A program made the translations under genes and the position numbers. A stretch of DNA of 32,394 nucleotides from Parachlamydiaceae bacterium (GTDB taxonomy: Bacteria; Chlamydiota; Chlamydiia; Chlamydiales; Parachlamydiaceae), in NCBI GenBank assembly GCA_030147755.1, contig JASBUW010000100.1:1-32394 (forward strand), in the 5' to 3' direction. The notes under the pieces are model-generated. The model was not told where the DNA came from. It was given only the letters and a program-made list of their open reading frames with translations, and ran no database searches. Each line of letters begins with the position of its first letter. Position 1 is the first letter of the stretch. This document shows, piece by piece, positions 24,463 through 32,394 of the stretch.

Positions 24463-27207
24463 TTGGCTAAGAATCTTAAGTTAAACATTAAAAACACCCA
24501 AATCGCAGAAGCCATTAATCTGAGTGGGTTAAAAAGCAAATTAGCAAAGAAAAAAGAAGAAGAATCCGCTTCTCTCAAATCTCCCGCTAAGCCAGCTCCT
24601 AAAGCCGCAAAAGCCGAAGGAGAAGAATTACCCAAAGAAGAGGCTCCTCGTATTCGCGCCCGCTCTAAATCTGCTTTTGCCGAACCTCAAACAGAAGCCG
24701 GTCCTAAAGAATTGGTCGAATCAGAGGAATCTACTTCCACTGAAGAAACTAAAACTCAAGAATCCAAAGAAGCATTTTCTCTTTCTTTAGAAGAAGAACC
24801 TGCACCTGTCCGCATGAAAACCAGTGCAGAATTAAGACAGGAAATTTTTGGGGATCTTTCTGAACCGGAAACCAAAACTTCTTTCCGCGTCGCAGAACCT
24901 CCTCCTACTGAAACTGTCACACCTTCTGAATCTCTCCAAGAAGAAGAGCCTCCGCCTCAGAAACAGCCACTCAGACAAGAGCCTATCACACAGGCACAGC
25001 CCCAGCCATTAGAGCCTCTTCCTGCTCCTAAAGAAGAGCCTCGAGACAAACTTGGGCCTACAGGCAAACATATTAAAGATTATATCAGAGCGAAATCTCC
25101 TCCTCCTGCTCGTTCAGCGCCTACGCCTGCACCCACTTCTCCATCTGCAAAAGAAACAGAAAGCGAAAAAGAAAAGCAGAAATCAAAACCGCATAAACCC
25201 AAAACTGCTGAAGAAGAAAAATTAAGTGCAGAGGAAGAGCGCAAGGGAGCTAAATCCGCTAAATTTAAAGAATTTCGTGATATCAAGCCTGCTCGCCGTC
25301 AAGAATCTAGTCGATTTGATGCACGCGATCGGCAAGGTTTACGTACTTCTGATGAGGACCAACAATGGCGTAAGCGTCGTAAAGGTCAACGTATACAAAT
25401 ACAAGAAGATACGACGATCCGTCCCACTGCCCTCACCATTCGTCTCCCCATTTCTATTAAAGATTTAGCATCCGAAATGAAATTGAAGGCTTCGCAATTA
25501 GTGGGAAAATTGTTTCTGCAAGGGATGGTCGTTACTTTGAATGACATCCTAGAAGATGAAACCACCATTCAGCTCTTAGGTCAAGAATTTGGGTGCGAAA
25601 TTTCTATCGATACCACACAAGAAAAACGTATTCAAATTACAGATAAAACCATCAAAGAAGAGCTTACTCAAACAGCAGCTGATCAATTGCAATTGCGTCC
25701 ACCTGTCGTCGCTTTTATGGGTCACGTAGACCATGGCAAGACCAGCTTGATTGATGCCATTCGCAAGAGCAATCGCGCTGCCGGAGAAGCAGGTGCCATT
25801 ACGCAGCACATTGGAGCTTTCCGCTGCCATACGGCTGTCGGGGATATTGCCATTTTGGATACTCCTGGTCACGAAGCCTTTTCTGCCATGCGTGCACGCG
25901 GAGCAGATGTCACCGATATCGTCGTGCTCGTTGTGGCCGGTGATGAGGGTTTAAGACAACAAACCATTGAAGCGATTCAACATGCGAAAGCCGCTAAAGT
26001 GATTATCGTCGTGGCCATCAATAAAAGCGATAAACCTAACTTTAATGCTGAAAATGTCTATCGTCAACTTGCCGAGCAAGATCTTTTGCCTGAAAGCTGG
26101 GGCGGTCAAACCATCACAGTCAATTGTTCAGCTGTCACTCAGCAAGGGATTCCTGAACTTTTAGAAATGCTTGCTCTACAAGCAGAAGTTTTGGAATTAA
26201 AAGCCAATCCTCAATCAAGAGCACGTGGGACTGTCTTAGAATCAGAAATGCATAAAGGAATGGGAGCCGTCGCTACCCTCTTAATCCAGAATGGAACGTT
26301 GCGTCGCGGAGATGCCCTTGTATTCGGTCATTGGTGGGGTCGTGTAAAAACGATGCACAACGAATTTGGCCAAGAGTTACAAGAAGCGGGTCCTTCTACT
26401 CCAGTAGAAATTACCGGATTATCAGGATTGCCTGAAGCAGGACAAGAATTTATTGTCGTGAAGAGCGAAAGAGAAGCACGTGAAATTGCAGAAGCGCGTA
26501 CGGAAGGGTTGCGTCAATCTAATTTGTTGCTGCAGCAGAAAAAGAAAACTTCCATGGAAAACTTGTTCCAGCAAGCGTCAACACCTACAGGCAAGAAAAT
26601 CCTCAATCTCGTTTTACGCGCAGACGTACAAGGATCGCTAGAAGCGCTGAAAGTTGCTTTACTCAAAATTGAATCAGATAAAGCAGATCTCAACATCATT
26701 TTCCATGGTGTGGGTGAAGTCACAGAGTCTGATGTGCAATTAGCAGCTGCTTCAAAAGCCGTGATTTTAGGTTTCCACACACAAATCGAAAGCCATGCAG
26801 AACCACTTGTCAAGCAATTAGGAGTACAAGTGCGTATGCATAATATTATTTATCATGCCATCGATGACATCAAAGTGGTCATGGCAGGCTTGCTAGAGAA
26901 AATTGCACAGGAAACTGAAAAAGGAAAAGCTTTCGTAAAAGCCACCTTTAAATCTTCTCATACAGGAGTGATTGCCGGTTGCCAAGTGACGGAAGGATCT
27001 ATCCATCGCAGTAACCACATTCGTGTTCGTCGTGGGGAAGAAGTGATTTGGAAAGGATCGATTGCTTCCCTTAAACGCGTAAAAGAAGACGTGCGCGAAG
27101 TTCAAAAAGGATTAGAATGCGGAATCCTTTTAAGTAATTTCTCAGATGTTCAAGAAGGTGACATCTTAGAAGCTTATGAAATCACCTATATCTCTCAAGA
27201 ACTGTAA
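24463..27207 (+). CDS. infB: Translation initiation factor IF-2
   Basis: GTPase that places initiator fMet-tRNA on the 30S subunit. Residues 1-300 are a highly charged, Lys/Glu/Pro/Ala-rich extension typical of IF-2. An IF2-N-like segment follows ([20 protein letters not shown]). The G domain holds GHVDHGKTS near 419, DTPGHEAF near 465 and NKSDKPNF near 519; the last is NKxD with Ser where Ile is common. Beta-barrel and C-terminal domains complete the 914 residues, with [16 protein letters not shown] near the end. The start is the rare TTG, since [18 protein letters not shown] matches the chlamydial N-terminus; AAGGA precedes it. It begins four bases after nusA. Confidence 0.97.
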   Translation: MAKNLKLNIKNTQIAEAINLSGLKSKLAKKKEEESASLKSPAKPAPKAAKAEGEELPKEEAPRIRARSKSAFAEPQTEAGPKELVESEESTSTEETKTQESKEAFSLSLEEEPAPVRMKTSAELRQEIFGDLSEPETKTSFRVAEPPPTETVTPSESLQEEEPPPQKQPLRQEPITQAQPQPLEPLPAPKEEPRDKLGPTGKHIKDYIRAKSPPPARSAPTPAPTSPSAKETESEKEKQKSKPHKPKTAEEEKLSAEEERKGAKSAKFKEFRDIKPARRQESSRFDARDRQGLRTSDEDQQWRKRRKGQRIQIQEDTTIRPTALTIRLPISIKDLASEMKLKASQLVGKLFLQGMVVTLNDILEDETTIQLLGQEFGCEISIDTTQEKRIQITDKTIKEELTQTAADQLQLRPPVVAFMGHVDHGKTSLIDAIRKSNRAAGEAGAITQHIGAFRCHTAVGDIAILDTPGHEAFSAMRARGADVTDIVVLVVAGDEGLRQQTIEAIQHAKAAKVIIVVAINKSDKPNFNAENVYRQLAEQDLLPESWGGQTITVNCSAVTQQGIPELLEMLALQAEVLELKANPQSRARGTVLESEMHKGMGAVATLLIQNGTLRRGDALVFGHWWGRVKTMHNEFGQELQEAGPSTPVEITGLSGLPEAGQEFIVVKSEREAREIAEARTEGLRQSNLLLQQKKKTSMENLFQQASTPTGKKILNLVLRADVQGSLEALKVALLKIESDKADLNIIFHGVGEVTESDVQLAAASKAVILGFHTQIESHAEPLVKQLGVQVRMHNIIYHAIDDIKVVMAGLLEKIAQETEKGKAFVKATFKSSHTGVIAGCQVTEGSIHRSNHIRVRRGEEVIWKGSIASLKRVKEDVREVQKGLECGILLSNFSDVQEGDILEAYEITYISQEL

Positions 27208-27211
27208 TATT

Positions 27212-27604
27212 ATGGCTGTAAAACGAACTGATCGATTAAATTCGCTTCTTAAAGAAGTCATTTCAGAAGTCATTAAACGTGACGTGCGCAACCCGCACGT
27301 CACGGAACTTGTGACTGTCACACGTGTGCAAATCACCAAAGACTTGCATTATGCCAAAGTCTTTATTAGCGTGATTGGAACAGAACAAGATAAAGAAGAA
27401 ACCATTCAAGCGCTTAACTCAGCTGCAGGCTTTATTGCCGTGCAATCTTCGCATAAAGTGGTCATGCGTTATTTTCCCGCTCTCACTTTTAAGTTAGACG
27501 ATAGTGTCGACAAACATATGCGTATTGAAGAATTGCTAGGCCAAATTAGCGAAGAACGAGAATCACGCGCACCTTTCGAAGAGAATGACGACACCTCCTC
27601 TTAA
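27212..27604 (+). CDS. rbfA: Ribosome-binding factor A
   Basis: Helps mature the 30S subunit and the 16S rRNA 5' end. About 130 residues with the KH-type fold pattern: RTDRLNSLLKEVISEVIKRD at the start, VTRVQITKDLHYAKVFISV in the middle, and MRYFPALTFKLDDSVDKHMR near the end. I chose the ATG at 27212 (MAVKRTDRL), five codon-independent bases after the infB stop; a longer frame from 27176 would overlap infB and add residues foreign to the family. The gene end overlaps truB by 20 bases, so translation is likely coupled. Confidence 0.95.
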   Translation: MAVKRTDRLNSLLKEVISEVIKRDVRNPHVTELVTVTRVQITKDLHYAKVFISVIGTEQDKEETIQALNSAAGFIAVQSSHKVVMRYFPALTFKLDDSVDKHMRIEELLGQISEERESRAPFEENDDTSS

Positions 27605-28286
27605 TCTTCCTGAAGGCATTTTACTCATCGACAAGGCTAAAGGACGTACCTCTTTTAGCCTCGTTCATACCTTACGCAAACGCTTAGGTGTAAAAAAAAT
27701 TGGGCATGCCGGCACCTTAGATCCTTTTGCAACAGGTGTGATGGTCATGCTGATTGGACGCAACTACACGCGTTTATCCGATCGTTTCCTCAGTTCAGAC
27801 AAAGAATATGTCGCCGAAGTTTTCTTAGGTATCACGACTGATACCTATGATTGTGAAGGGCAAACGATCGCTCAATCTCCGGTAATTCCCGCCCTTGAAC
27901 AGATTCAAGAAGCTTTAACCTATTTTCAAGGTGAAATCGAGCAAGTCCCCCCCATGTATTCTGCAAAAAAAATTCAGGGCAAGAAGTTATATGAATTAGC
28001 GCGTAAAGGACAAGAAATTGAGAGACAGCCTGTTAAAGTGAATTTACACACACAGTTGATAGATTATCACTATCCCTATCTTCATTTACGGGTGACATGC
28101 AGCAAAGGGACCTATATCCGTAGCCTAGCTTACGATTTAGGCCTTCATTTGGGATGCGGCGCACATTTAACGAATTTAAGACGCACGCGCAGTGGCGTTT
28201 TTAATATTGAAAATTGTATAAATGAAGAAGCCTTGCAATCTTCCTCATTTGATTTGCAAAGCAAGCTCATGAAATATGAAGGTTAA
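27585..28286 (+). CDS. truB: tRNA pseudouridine-55 synthase
   Basis: Makes pseudouridine 55 in the T-loop of tRNAs. Motifs: GILLIDKAKGRTSFSLVHTL, the catalytic GHAGTLDPFATGVM with the nucleophile Asp at residue 46, KEYVAEVFLGITTDTYDCEG, QVPPMYSAKKIQGKKLYELA and CSKGTYIRSLAYDLG. The protein has 233 residues, shorter than the 300 or so of E. coli TruB because the C-terminal PUA domain is missing; chlamydial TruB is similarly short. The start lies inside the rbfA end. The giant palindrome begins 14 bases after the stop and separates it from ribF. Confidence 0.95.
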   Translation: MTTPPLNLPEGILLIDKAKGRTSFSLVHTLRKRLGVKKIGHAGTLDPFATGVMVMLIGRNYTRLSDRFLSSDKEYVAEVFLGITTDTYDCEGQTIAQSPVIPALEQIQEALTYFQGEIEQVPPMYSAKKIQGKKLYELARKGQEIERQPVKVNLHTQLIDYHYPYLHLRVTCSKGTYIRSLAYDLGLHLGCGAHLTNLRRTRSGVFNIENCINEEALQSSSFDLQSKLMKYEG

Positions 28287-28299
28287 CAATATAAACGAC

Positions 28300-28590
28300 A
28301 AACGACCATAACGACAGAAACGACTTTAACGACAACGACAAACGACAATAACGACTTTAGTCCTTGTAATCGTTCACTGTGTGCATAAAAAGACTGTTTA
28401 CCCTTTGTGCGGTAGCACTCTAACTGCATTAGCCCAGAACGAGCGCTAAACGCGCTCGGTCTGGGCTAATGCAGTTAGAGTGCTACCGCACAAAGGGCAA
28501 ATAGTCTTTTTATGCACACACTGAACTTATACTAGTCTTTTTTGTCGTTTGTCGTTGTCGTTAAAGTCGTTTCTGTCGTTATGGTCGTTT
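28300..28590. repeat. Giant palindrome between truB and ribF
   Basis: A 291-base inverted repeat. Outer arms of 49 bases are perfect (28300-28348 against 28542-28590). Inner arms of 37 bases are perfect (28401-28437 against 28461-28497), extended outward by a near-perfect 22 bases (GTGTGCATAAAAAGACT on the left). The apex is a GC-rich hairpin, CGAGCGC with a five-base loop (28440-28458). The outer arm is built from iterated AACGAC words, about eight in each arm. Only the part at about 28349-28378 and its opposite are poorly matched. It fills nearly all of the 338-base gap. Confidence 0.96.
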
Positions 28591-28624
28591 GGTTCTTTAA
28601 ACTCCTACTCTATGCGAGCAATTC

Positions 28625-29539
28625 ATGCAACTATACGAACAGCTAGAACAACTGACAAATTCCTCTCACTCTCTTGTCCTCACTATTGGCAACTTTGATG
28701 GCATGCACCGTGGACATCGCGCTGTCCTGCAACGTGTGCGCGCCTTAACCGGTGCAGAAGGTAAGCAAATCGTCATCACTTTTCGCAACCATCCTTCTGA
28801 GGTATTAAGACCTACTCAACCTACCCGTTTTCTCTGCACTTTGCCCCATAAACTGGCTCTGCTTGAAGAAGCAGGCATTGATACGCTTTATCTCTTAACT
28901 TTTACGCGTTACTTGGCTCAACACAGCGCTGCCTCTTTCATTGAACGCGTGCGTCAATTTATTCCTTTTTCACATCTTGTGCTTGGCCATGATGCCACAC
29001 TGGGACGCGATCGCCAAGGAAATCGATCCATGATGCAAATGCTTGGTGAAGAATGGGGATTTCAGGTGCATTATCTAGAAGAATACCGCTTTGAAGGTCA
29101 GCCTGTTTCTAGCACCCGTATTCGCGAATCTCTTCAGAAAGGAGACTTAGAACTTGTCGAGACCTTACTAGATCGTCCCTATTCCATTTATGCGCCTGTG
29201 ATTCAAGGACAAGGCAAAGGCAAGCTGTTGGGATATCCCACAGCTAATTTAGATGTGGGTAATCTATGCCTGCCTCCATTTGGTGTCTACGCCGTTCGAG
29301 TGCGTAAAGGCCAAACCTGGCTACCCGGCATTGCCAACTTAGGCATTGCGCCTACAATCCGAGAAGAGGCGCCTCCTCTTTTAGAAGTGCATCTTCTCTC
29401 TTCAAAAGAAGATCTTTATGATAGCTCTTTAGAAGTCATTTTTAAGCACTTTATTCGGCCTGAGCAAAAATTTGAAAATGCAGAAGCCTTGCGTCAACAA
29501 ATCGCGCTAGATATCAAAACAGCTAAAGATTTGTTTTAG
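28625..29539 (+). CDS. ribF: Bifunctional riboflavin kinase / FMN adenylyltransferase
   Basis: Converts riboflavin to FMN and then FAD. The N-terminal adenylyltransferase domain has LTIGNFDGMHRGHRAVL at about 20-36, VITFRNHPSEVL, and LVLGHDATLGRDRQGN. SSTRIRESLQKGDLE marks the end of that domain. The C-terminal kinase domain has GKGKLLGYPTANLDV at about 196-210, PPFGVYAV, LPGIANLGIAPT and LEVHLL. Length 304 is normal and all motifs are complete. In Chlamydia ribF follows truB, as here, but the palindrome now lies between them, leaving only 34 bases before the ATG for a promoter. Whether ribF is read through or transcribed on its own is unclear. Confidence 0.96.
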   Translation: MQLYEQLEQLTNSSHSLVLTIGNFDGMHRGHRAVLQRVRALTGAEGKQIVITFRNHPSEVLRPTQPTRFLCTLPHKLALLEEAGIDTLYLLTFTRYLAQHSAASFIERVRQFIPFSHLVLGHDATLGRDRQGNRSMMQMLGEEWGFQVHYLEEYRFEGQPVSSTRIRESLQKGDLELVETLLDRPYSIYAPVIQGQGKGKLLGYPTANLDVGNLCLPPFGVYAVRVRKGQTWLPGIANLGIAPTIREEAPPLLEVHLLSSKEDLYDSSLEVIFKHFIRPEQKFENAEALRQQIALDIKTAKDLF

Positions 29540-29710
29540 AGGTTGTCCTTCATTTTGCTCCTTTAAAATGCTTAAAGCCTGCCAAAAATATTTCTCAGCT
29601 CGACAACCGTTAGCTTTGCTCATAAAAACTTTACTTAGAGCAAATAGGAAAATAGCAAGACGTCCCTGTTTTTGGTAACTCTCAGATGTCTGCCGTTTGC
29701 GATCCCGCAT
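29507..29710 (-). pseudogene. Possible TPR-like relic
   Basis: A minus-strand frame of 67 residues overlaps the last 33 bases of ribF in antisense. Residues 20-54 read ALSKVFMSKANGCRAEKYFW followed by QALSILKEQNEG, resembling one TPR unit (xAEKYFxQALxI). With one unit only and no clean ribosome binding site, it is more likely the remnant of a longer TPR gene than a working gene. Chance similarity cannot be excluded. Confidence 0.3.
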
Positions 29711-29756
29711 ATCCTGTTCTTTCCTTAAAAGGAAAACAGGATGAGCAAGATCGCAA
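29697..29756. repeat. Long imperfect hairpin between convergent genes
   Basis: TTGCGATC (29697-29704) pairs with GATCGCAA (29749-29756). Inside it, ATCCTGTTCTTTCCTT pairs with AAGGAAAACAGGAT with one bulge. It lies in the 313-base gap between the stops of ribF and the 800-residue gene and may terminate one or both. The rest of this gap holds the TPR-like relic and the hairpin at 29813. Confidence 0.6.
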
Positions 29757-29812
29757 GCAGCAAGATAGAAAGGACTTATTGATTGTTAAATCTTTTTAAT
29801 AAAAATACCCCA

Positions 29813-29842
29813 ATTTTATGTTGCGAAAAGCAACAGTAAAAT
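29813..29842 (-). terminator. Candidate terminator of the 73-residue-repeat gene
   Basis: TGTTGC/GCAACA with a five-base loop, extended by ATTTTA/TAAAAT arms around one bulge. On the minus strand it follows the stop at 29853 by 11 bases and leads into a T-containing tail. Moderate support. Confidence 0.45.
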
Positions 29843-29852
29843 CCTTCTTGGT

Positions 29853-32255
29853 TTACATGAACTCGACACCATTGCTTAAATCTGTTAAATTCTTTCGATC
29901 ATTTGGAGAGTACTTAGAATAATTTTTAATTAGTTCGTCTTTAATCATATTTCTGAATTTGTCTACGAGCATATTTTTAGTAGCTACAGAGACTTTCATG
30001 TTTCTTAACTCATCCTGTCGATGAACAAAATCATTGAAAGTGGCATCGCTAGGCATCGTGATCAAATCCTGTACCATTGTGTTACGTAGAGCGTCCACCT
30101 CCGTTGACGAATTGAAAGCTTCTAGTCGGTTAAGAATAAAGGCAGATATCTCATAGTTTCTAGCTTTAGATGGATTTGTCTTTTTGAAATCTTCATATAT
30201 CGATTTTAGAGAGGCTACATCTAATTGATTGATTTGATTTTTAAGTAATTCACTTATCTCACTCGTGCTAGGTAAAGCCAAAAGATCTAAAATCATTTTC
30301 TTGCGAAGAGTTTGAGCCGCTCCAGCAGAACCTAAGGCATCTAATCGACCAAGAATCATCTTATCTATTTCAAGCTGCCTGTCCGTAGAAGGATTTGATT
30401 TTTTGAAGGTGTCATAGATCGATGCAAGAGTTTCTGCATCTAATTGATTAATTTGCCCTTTCAATAATTCACTCGTCTCACTTGTCACTGGTAAAGAAAG
30501 CAGATCTAACACGATTTTCTGGCGAAGATTTGCCGATCCTGGTACAGAGCCTAAGACATTTAAGCGATCAATCATGAGCTTATCTATTTCAAGTCGTTTT
30601 TCCGGAGATAGATTCCTATTTTTGAAATCGTCATACATCGCGATTAGAGCGTTGATGCTTAATCGACTAATTTGACTATTAAGCAATGCTGTTGTCTCAG
30701 CGCTGGTAGGTAAAGCCAAAAGATCTAAAACAACTTTTCCACGCAGTGCATCTACTGCTGTTGAAACACCTAAAGCATCTAATCGATCGAGGATGAGCTT
30801 ATCTATTTCAAGTTTTTTACTTGAAGAATGACTCGCATTCTGAAATTCGTCATATAAAGCTGTAAGAGAATCTATTCCTAATTGATTGATTTGACTCTTC
30901 AGCAATTCATTTATCTCACTCGTGCTAGGTAAAGAAAGAAGATCTGAAGCAATTTTCTGACGCAATTTTTCTACTCCTGCTGCAGAGCCCAAAGTATCTA
31001 GTCGATTGATAAGAAATTTATCTATTTCAAGTCTTCTGTCTGAAGAAGGATTCGACTTCTTGAAATCGTCATATAGTGCTGTGAGAGAGTCTATCCCTAA
31101 TTTATCAATTTGATTCTTAATTAATTCATTTATCTCACTCGTACTAGGTAAAGAAAGAAGATCTGAAACAATTTTTTGGCGAAGTTGTTCTGCATTTGTT
31201 GAAGAGGAGCCTAAAGCATCTAATCGATTAAGCATGATTTTATCTATTTCTACTCTCTCTTCCGGAGATGGATTCGAATTGAGTAAATACTCGTAGAATT
31301 TTATCAATTCTTCTAATGTTAAATTATTAGATAAATTGATGCGGTCAGTGAGTATTTCCTTCTGTATTGATTGTAATTTCTTTATATATTCTAAGAGTGG
31401 TGATTTAAGTCCTATTAAATCTGCCAGATGCTCTGAGACTAGGTTTCTTAGTTTTTCTAAGGTTTCTATTTTAGTATCAAAATCTAGCGAGGTGCCTTTA
31501 ATATAGTCATAAGTAGATTTATACTGGTCGATAAGAAATTGATCATACTTATCAGAAAGTGAACTCTCGAAAAGCTCTGCTATAAAATCTATTTTTATAT
31601 TGACTAACTCTGCTTTCTGTTCATCCGAATAAGCACTTGAATTCAAAAACTCATCCATTTTTTTTATGAGATCTTCCAAAATTTCTGTTTCTACATACCC
31701 GCGTTTTGAAATAACTTCAGAAAGTTTTTTAACATACTCTATAGGTATAGAATCAGGTGCAAATAAGTCAGCCAGAGCCTGCCACTTAGCTTTATAATCA
31801 TCCAAACTTAGCGCGCCTTCTCCCATGGATTGTACAAGCTCGTATGCTTGAGTAGATACATCAACAGACATCGCAAAAGACATCCTTGTATCTGTATCCA
31901 AAACATTTAATAAGACTTTTCGGTCTACATCTGCATTCTCAATTGCATAGCTTAAAGACGCTTGTGCTTCAGGAGTTGTTAAAAAAGAATTTGCTTTCGC
32001 TTCACTCAACAGCTTTTTCACAAAAGCCGTCTTATCTTCTGCATTTAAATTAAGTTTTAAGGCATCTTTGATGAACTTAATGAGCTGATCCTCTGTAAAA
32101 GCACCTTTGGATGCCATAGCTGATTGAAAGTCTTTCTCTATTTCGTCCCTTATTTCCTCTACTGTTGCCTGTGGTGCAGCTTCCTCCTCATGCGTCTTGA
32201 CATTGTAAGCGTTGGCGTTATTTCCTGATACTCTCATATTTAAATCATCGGACAT
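29853..32255 (-). CDS. Large unknown protein with six 73-residue repeats
   Basis: 800 residues, no family recognised, no signal peptide or membrane segment. The first 330 residues are helical and acidic. From about residue 310 to 720 six tandem units of 73 residues follow. A unit reads SLTALYDDFKKSNPSSDRRL, EIDKFLINRLDTLGS, LRQKIASDLLSLPSTSEINE, LLKxQINxL. Periodicity at DNA level is about 219 bases (matching sites near 30281, 30500, 30720, 30940 and 31159). Each unit would make several helices, giving a long solenoid. AGAGGG lies seven bases before the ATG, and TATAAT (minus strand, 32307-32302) lies about 46 bases upstream. Size and repeats suggest an accessory or host-interaction protein; this is inference. 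Confidence 0.75.
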   Translation of the reverse strand: MSDDLNMRVSGNNANAYNVKTHEEEAAPQATVEEIRDEIEKDFQSAMASKGAFTEDQLIKFIKDALKLNLNAEDKTAFVKKLLSEAKANSFLTTPEAQASLSYAIENADVDRKVLLNVLDTDTRMSFAMSVDVSTQAYELVQSMGEGALSLDDYKAKWQALADLFAPDSIPIEYVKKLSEVISKRGYVETEILEDLIKKMDEFLNSSAYSDEQKAELVNIKIDFIAELFESSLSDKYDQFLIDQYKSTYDYIKGTSLDFDTKIETLEKLRNLVSEHLADLIGLKSPLLEYIKKLQSIQKEILTDRINLSNNLTLEELIKFYEYLLNSNPSPEERVEIDKIMLNRLDALGSSSTNAEQLRQKIVSDLLSLPSTSEINELIKNQIDKLGIDSLTALYDDFKKSNPSSDRRLEIDKFLINRLDTLGSAAGVEKLRQKIASDLLSLPSTSEINELLKSQINQLGIDSLTALYDEFQNASHSSSKKLEIDKLILDRLDALGVSTAVDALRGKVVLDLLALPTSAETTALLNSQISRLSINALIAMYDDFKNRNLSPEKRLEIDKLMIDRLNVLGSVPGSANLRQKIVLDLLSLPVTSETSELLKGQINQLDAETLASIYDTFKKSNPSTDRQLEIDKMILGRLDALGSAGAAQTLRKKMILDLLALPSTSEISELLKNQINQLDVASLKSIYEDFKKTNPSKARNYEISAFILNRLEAFNSSTEVDALRNTMVQDLITMPSDATFNDFVHRQDELRNMKVSVATKNMLVDKFRNMIKDELIKNYSKYSPNDRKNLTDLSNGVEFM

Positions 32256-32394
32256 AATATACCCTCTTAATTAATAAGACACCATTACTCACCATAATAT
32301 TATTATAAATACATGTCGATAATTTTTAAACAAATAAATCATTTTTTAAATTATTTAAAATTTAAACAAATATAAATAATTTATTAAAATTTAA

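Noticed and set aside
27176-27211. Upstream extension of rbfA overlapping infB
   Set aside because: The added residues ([12 protein letters not shown]) are an out-of-frame reading of the infB end, and the family begins at the ATG at 27212.

Overview
The window looks like part of the chromosome of an amoeba-associated (environmental) chlamydia, most likely a Parachlamydiaceae member close to Protochlamydia. This is inferred from three things. First, the minus-strand block rpe-efp-accB-accC and the plus-strand block rpsA-nusA-infB-rbfA-truB-ribF match gene orders I know from Chlamydia. Second, EF-P ends in the chlamydial-type EYIQRV tail. Third, the DNA is AT-rich and mixes conserved housekeeping genes with ankyrin, pseudokinase and long-repeat proteins typical of the larger environmental chlamydiae. 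No database was searched.

Layout. Positions 1-2000 are accessory: the 5' end of a gene running off the left edge, a LuxR-type regulator, and a minus-strand RHH/MazF-like toxin-antitoxin pair. A broken second copy of the LuxR gene's 3' end lies beyond the pair. Positions 2008-6159 hold a minus-strand run: rpe, efp, an exported DUF924 protein, then accB and accC (EF-P, pentose-phosphate epimerase and the start of fatty-acid synthesis). Positions 6160-6531 carry a degraded XRE-type regulator between short direct repeats. Positions 6532-11342 are accessory: a protein with five 41-residue repeats, a 1.2-kb REP-associated (RAYT/Y1) transposase element with iterated inverted ends, an ankyrin-kinase gene cut off exactly at that element, and an unknown protein behind a clear promoter. 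Positions 11398-15062 hold a SWIM zinc-finger protein paired with an SNF2 helicase. Then come an alpha-helical repeat protein, an unknown 658-residue protein translationally linked to a short aspartokinase, and a pseudokinase-like protein.

Positions 21028-29539 carry the translation/transcription block: ribosomal protein S1, NusA, IF2, RbfA, TruB and RibF. Two very long, nearly perfect palindromes interrupt it, about 219 bp between rpsA and nusA and about 291 bp between truB and ribF. The window ends with a large minus-strand protein built of six 73-residue repeats.

The most unusual features are the two giant intergenic palindromes, whose arms contain short iterated words; the RAYT element with differently iterated ends and a hairpin over its start; the LuxR duplication flanking the toxin-antitoxin pair; and two kinase-fold proteins that have lost the catalytic HRD motif.
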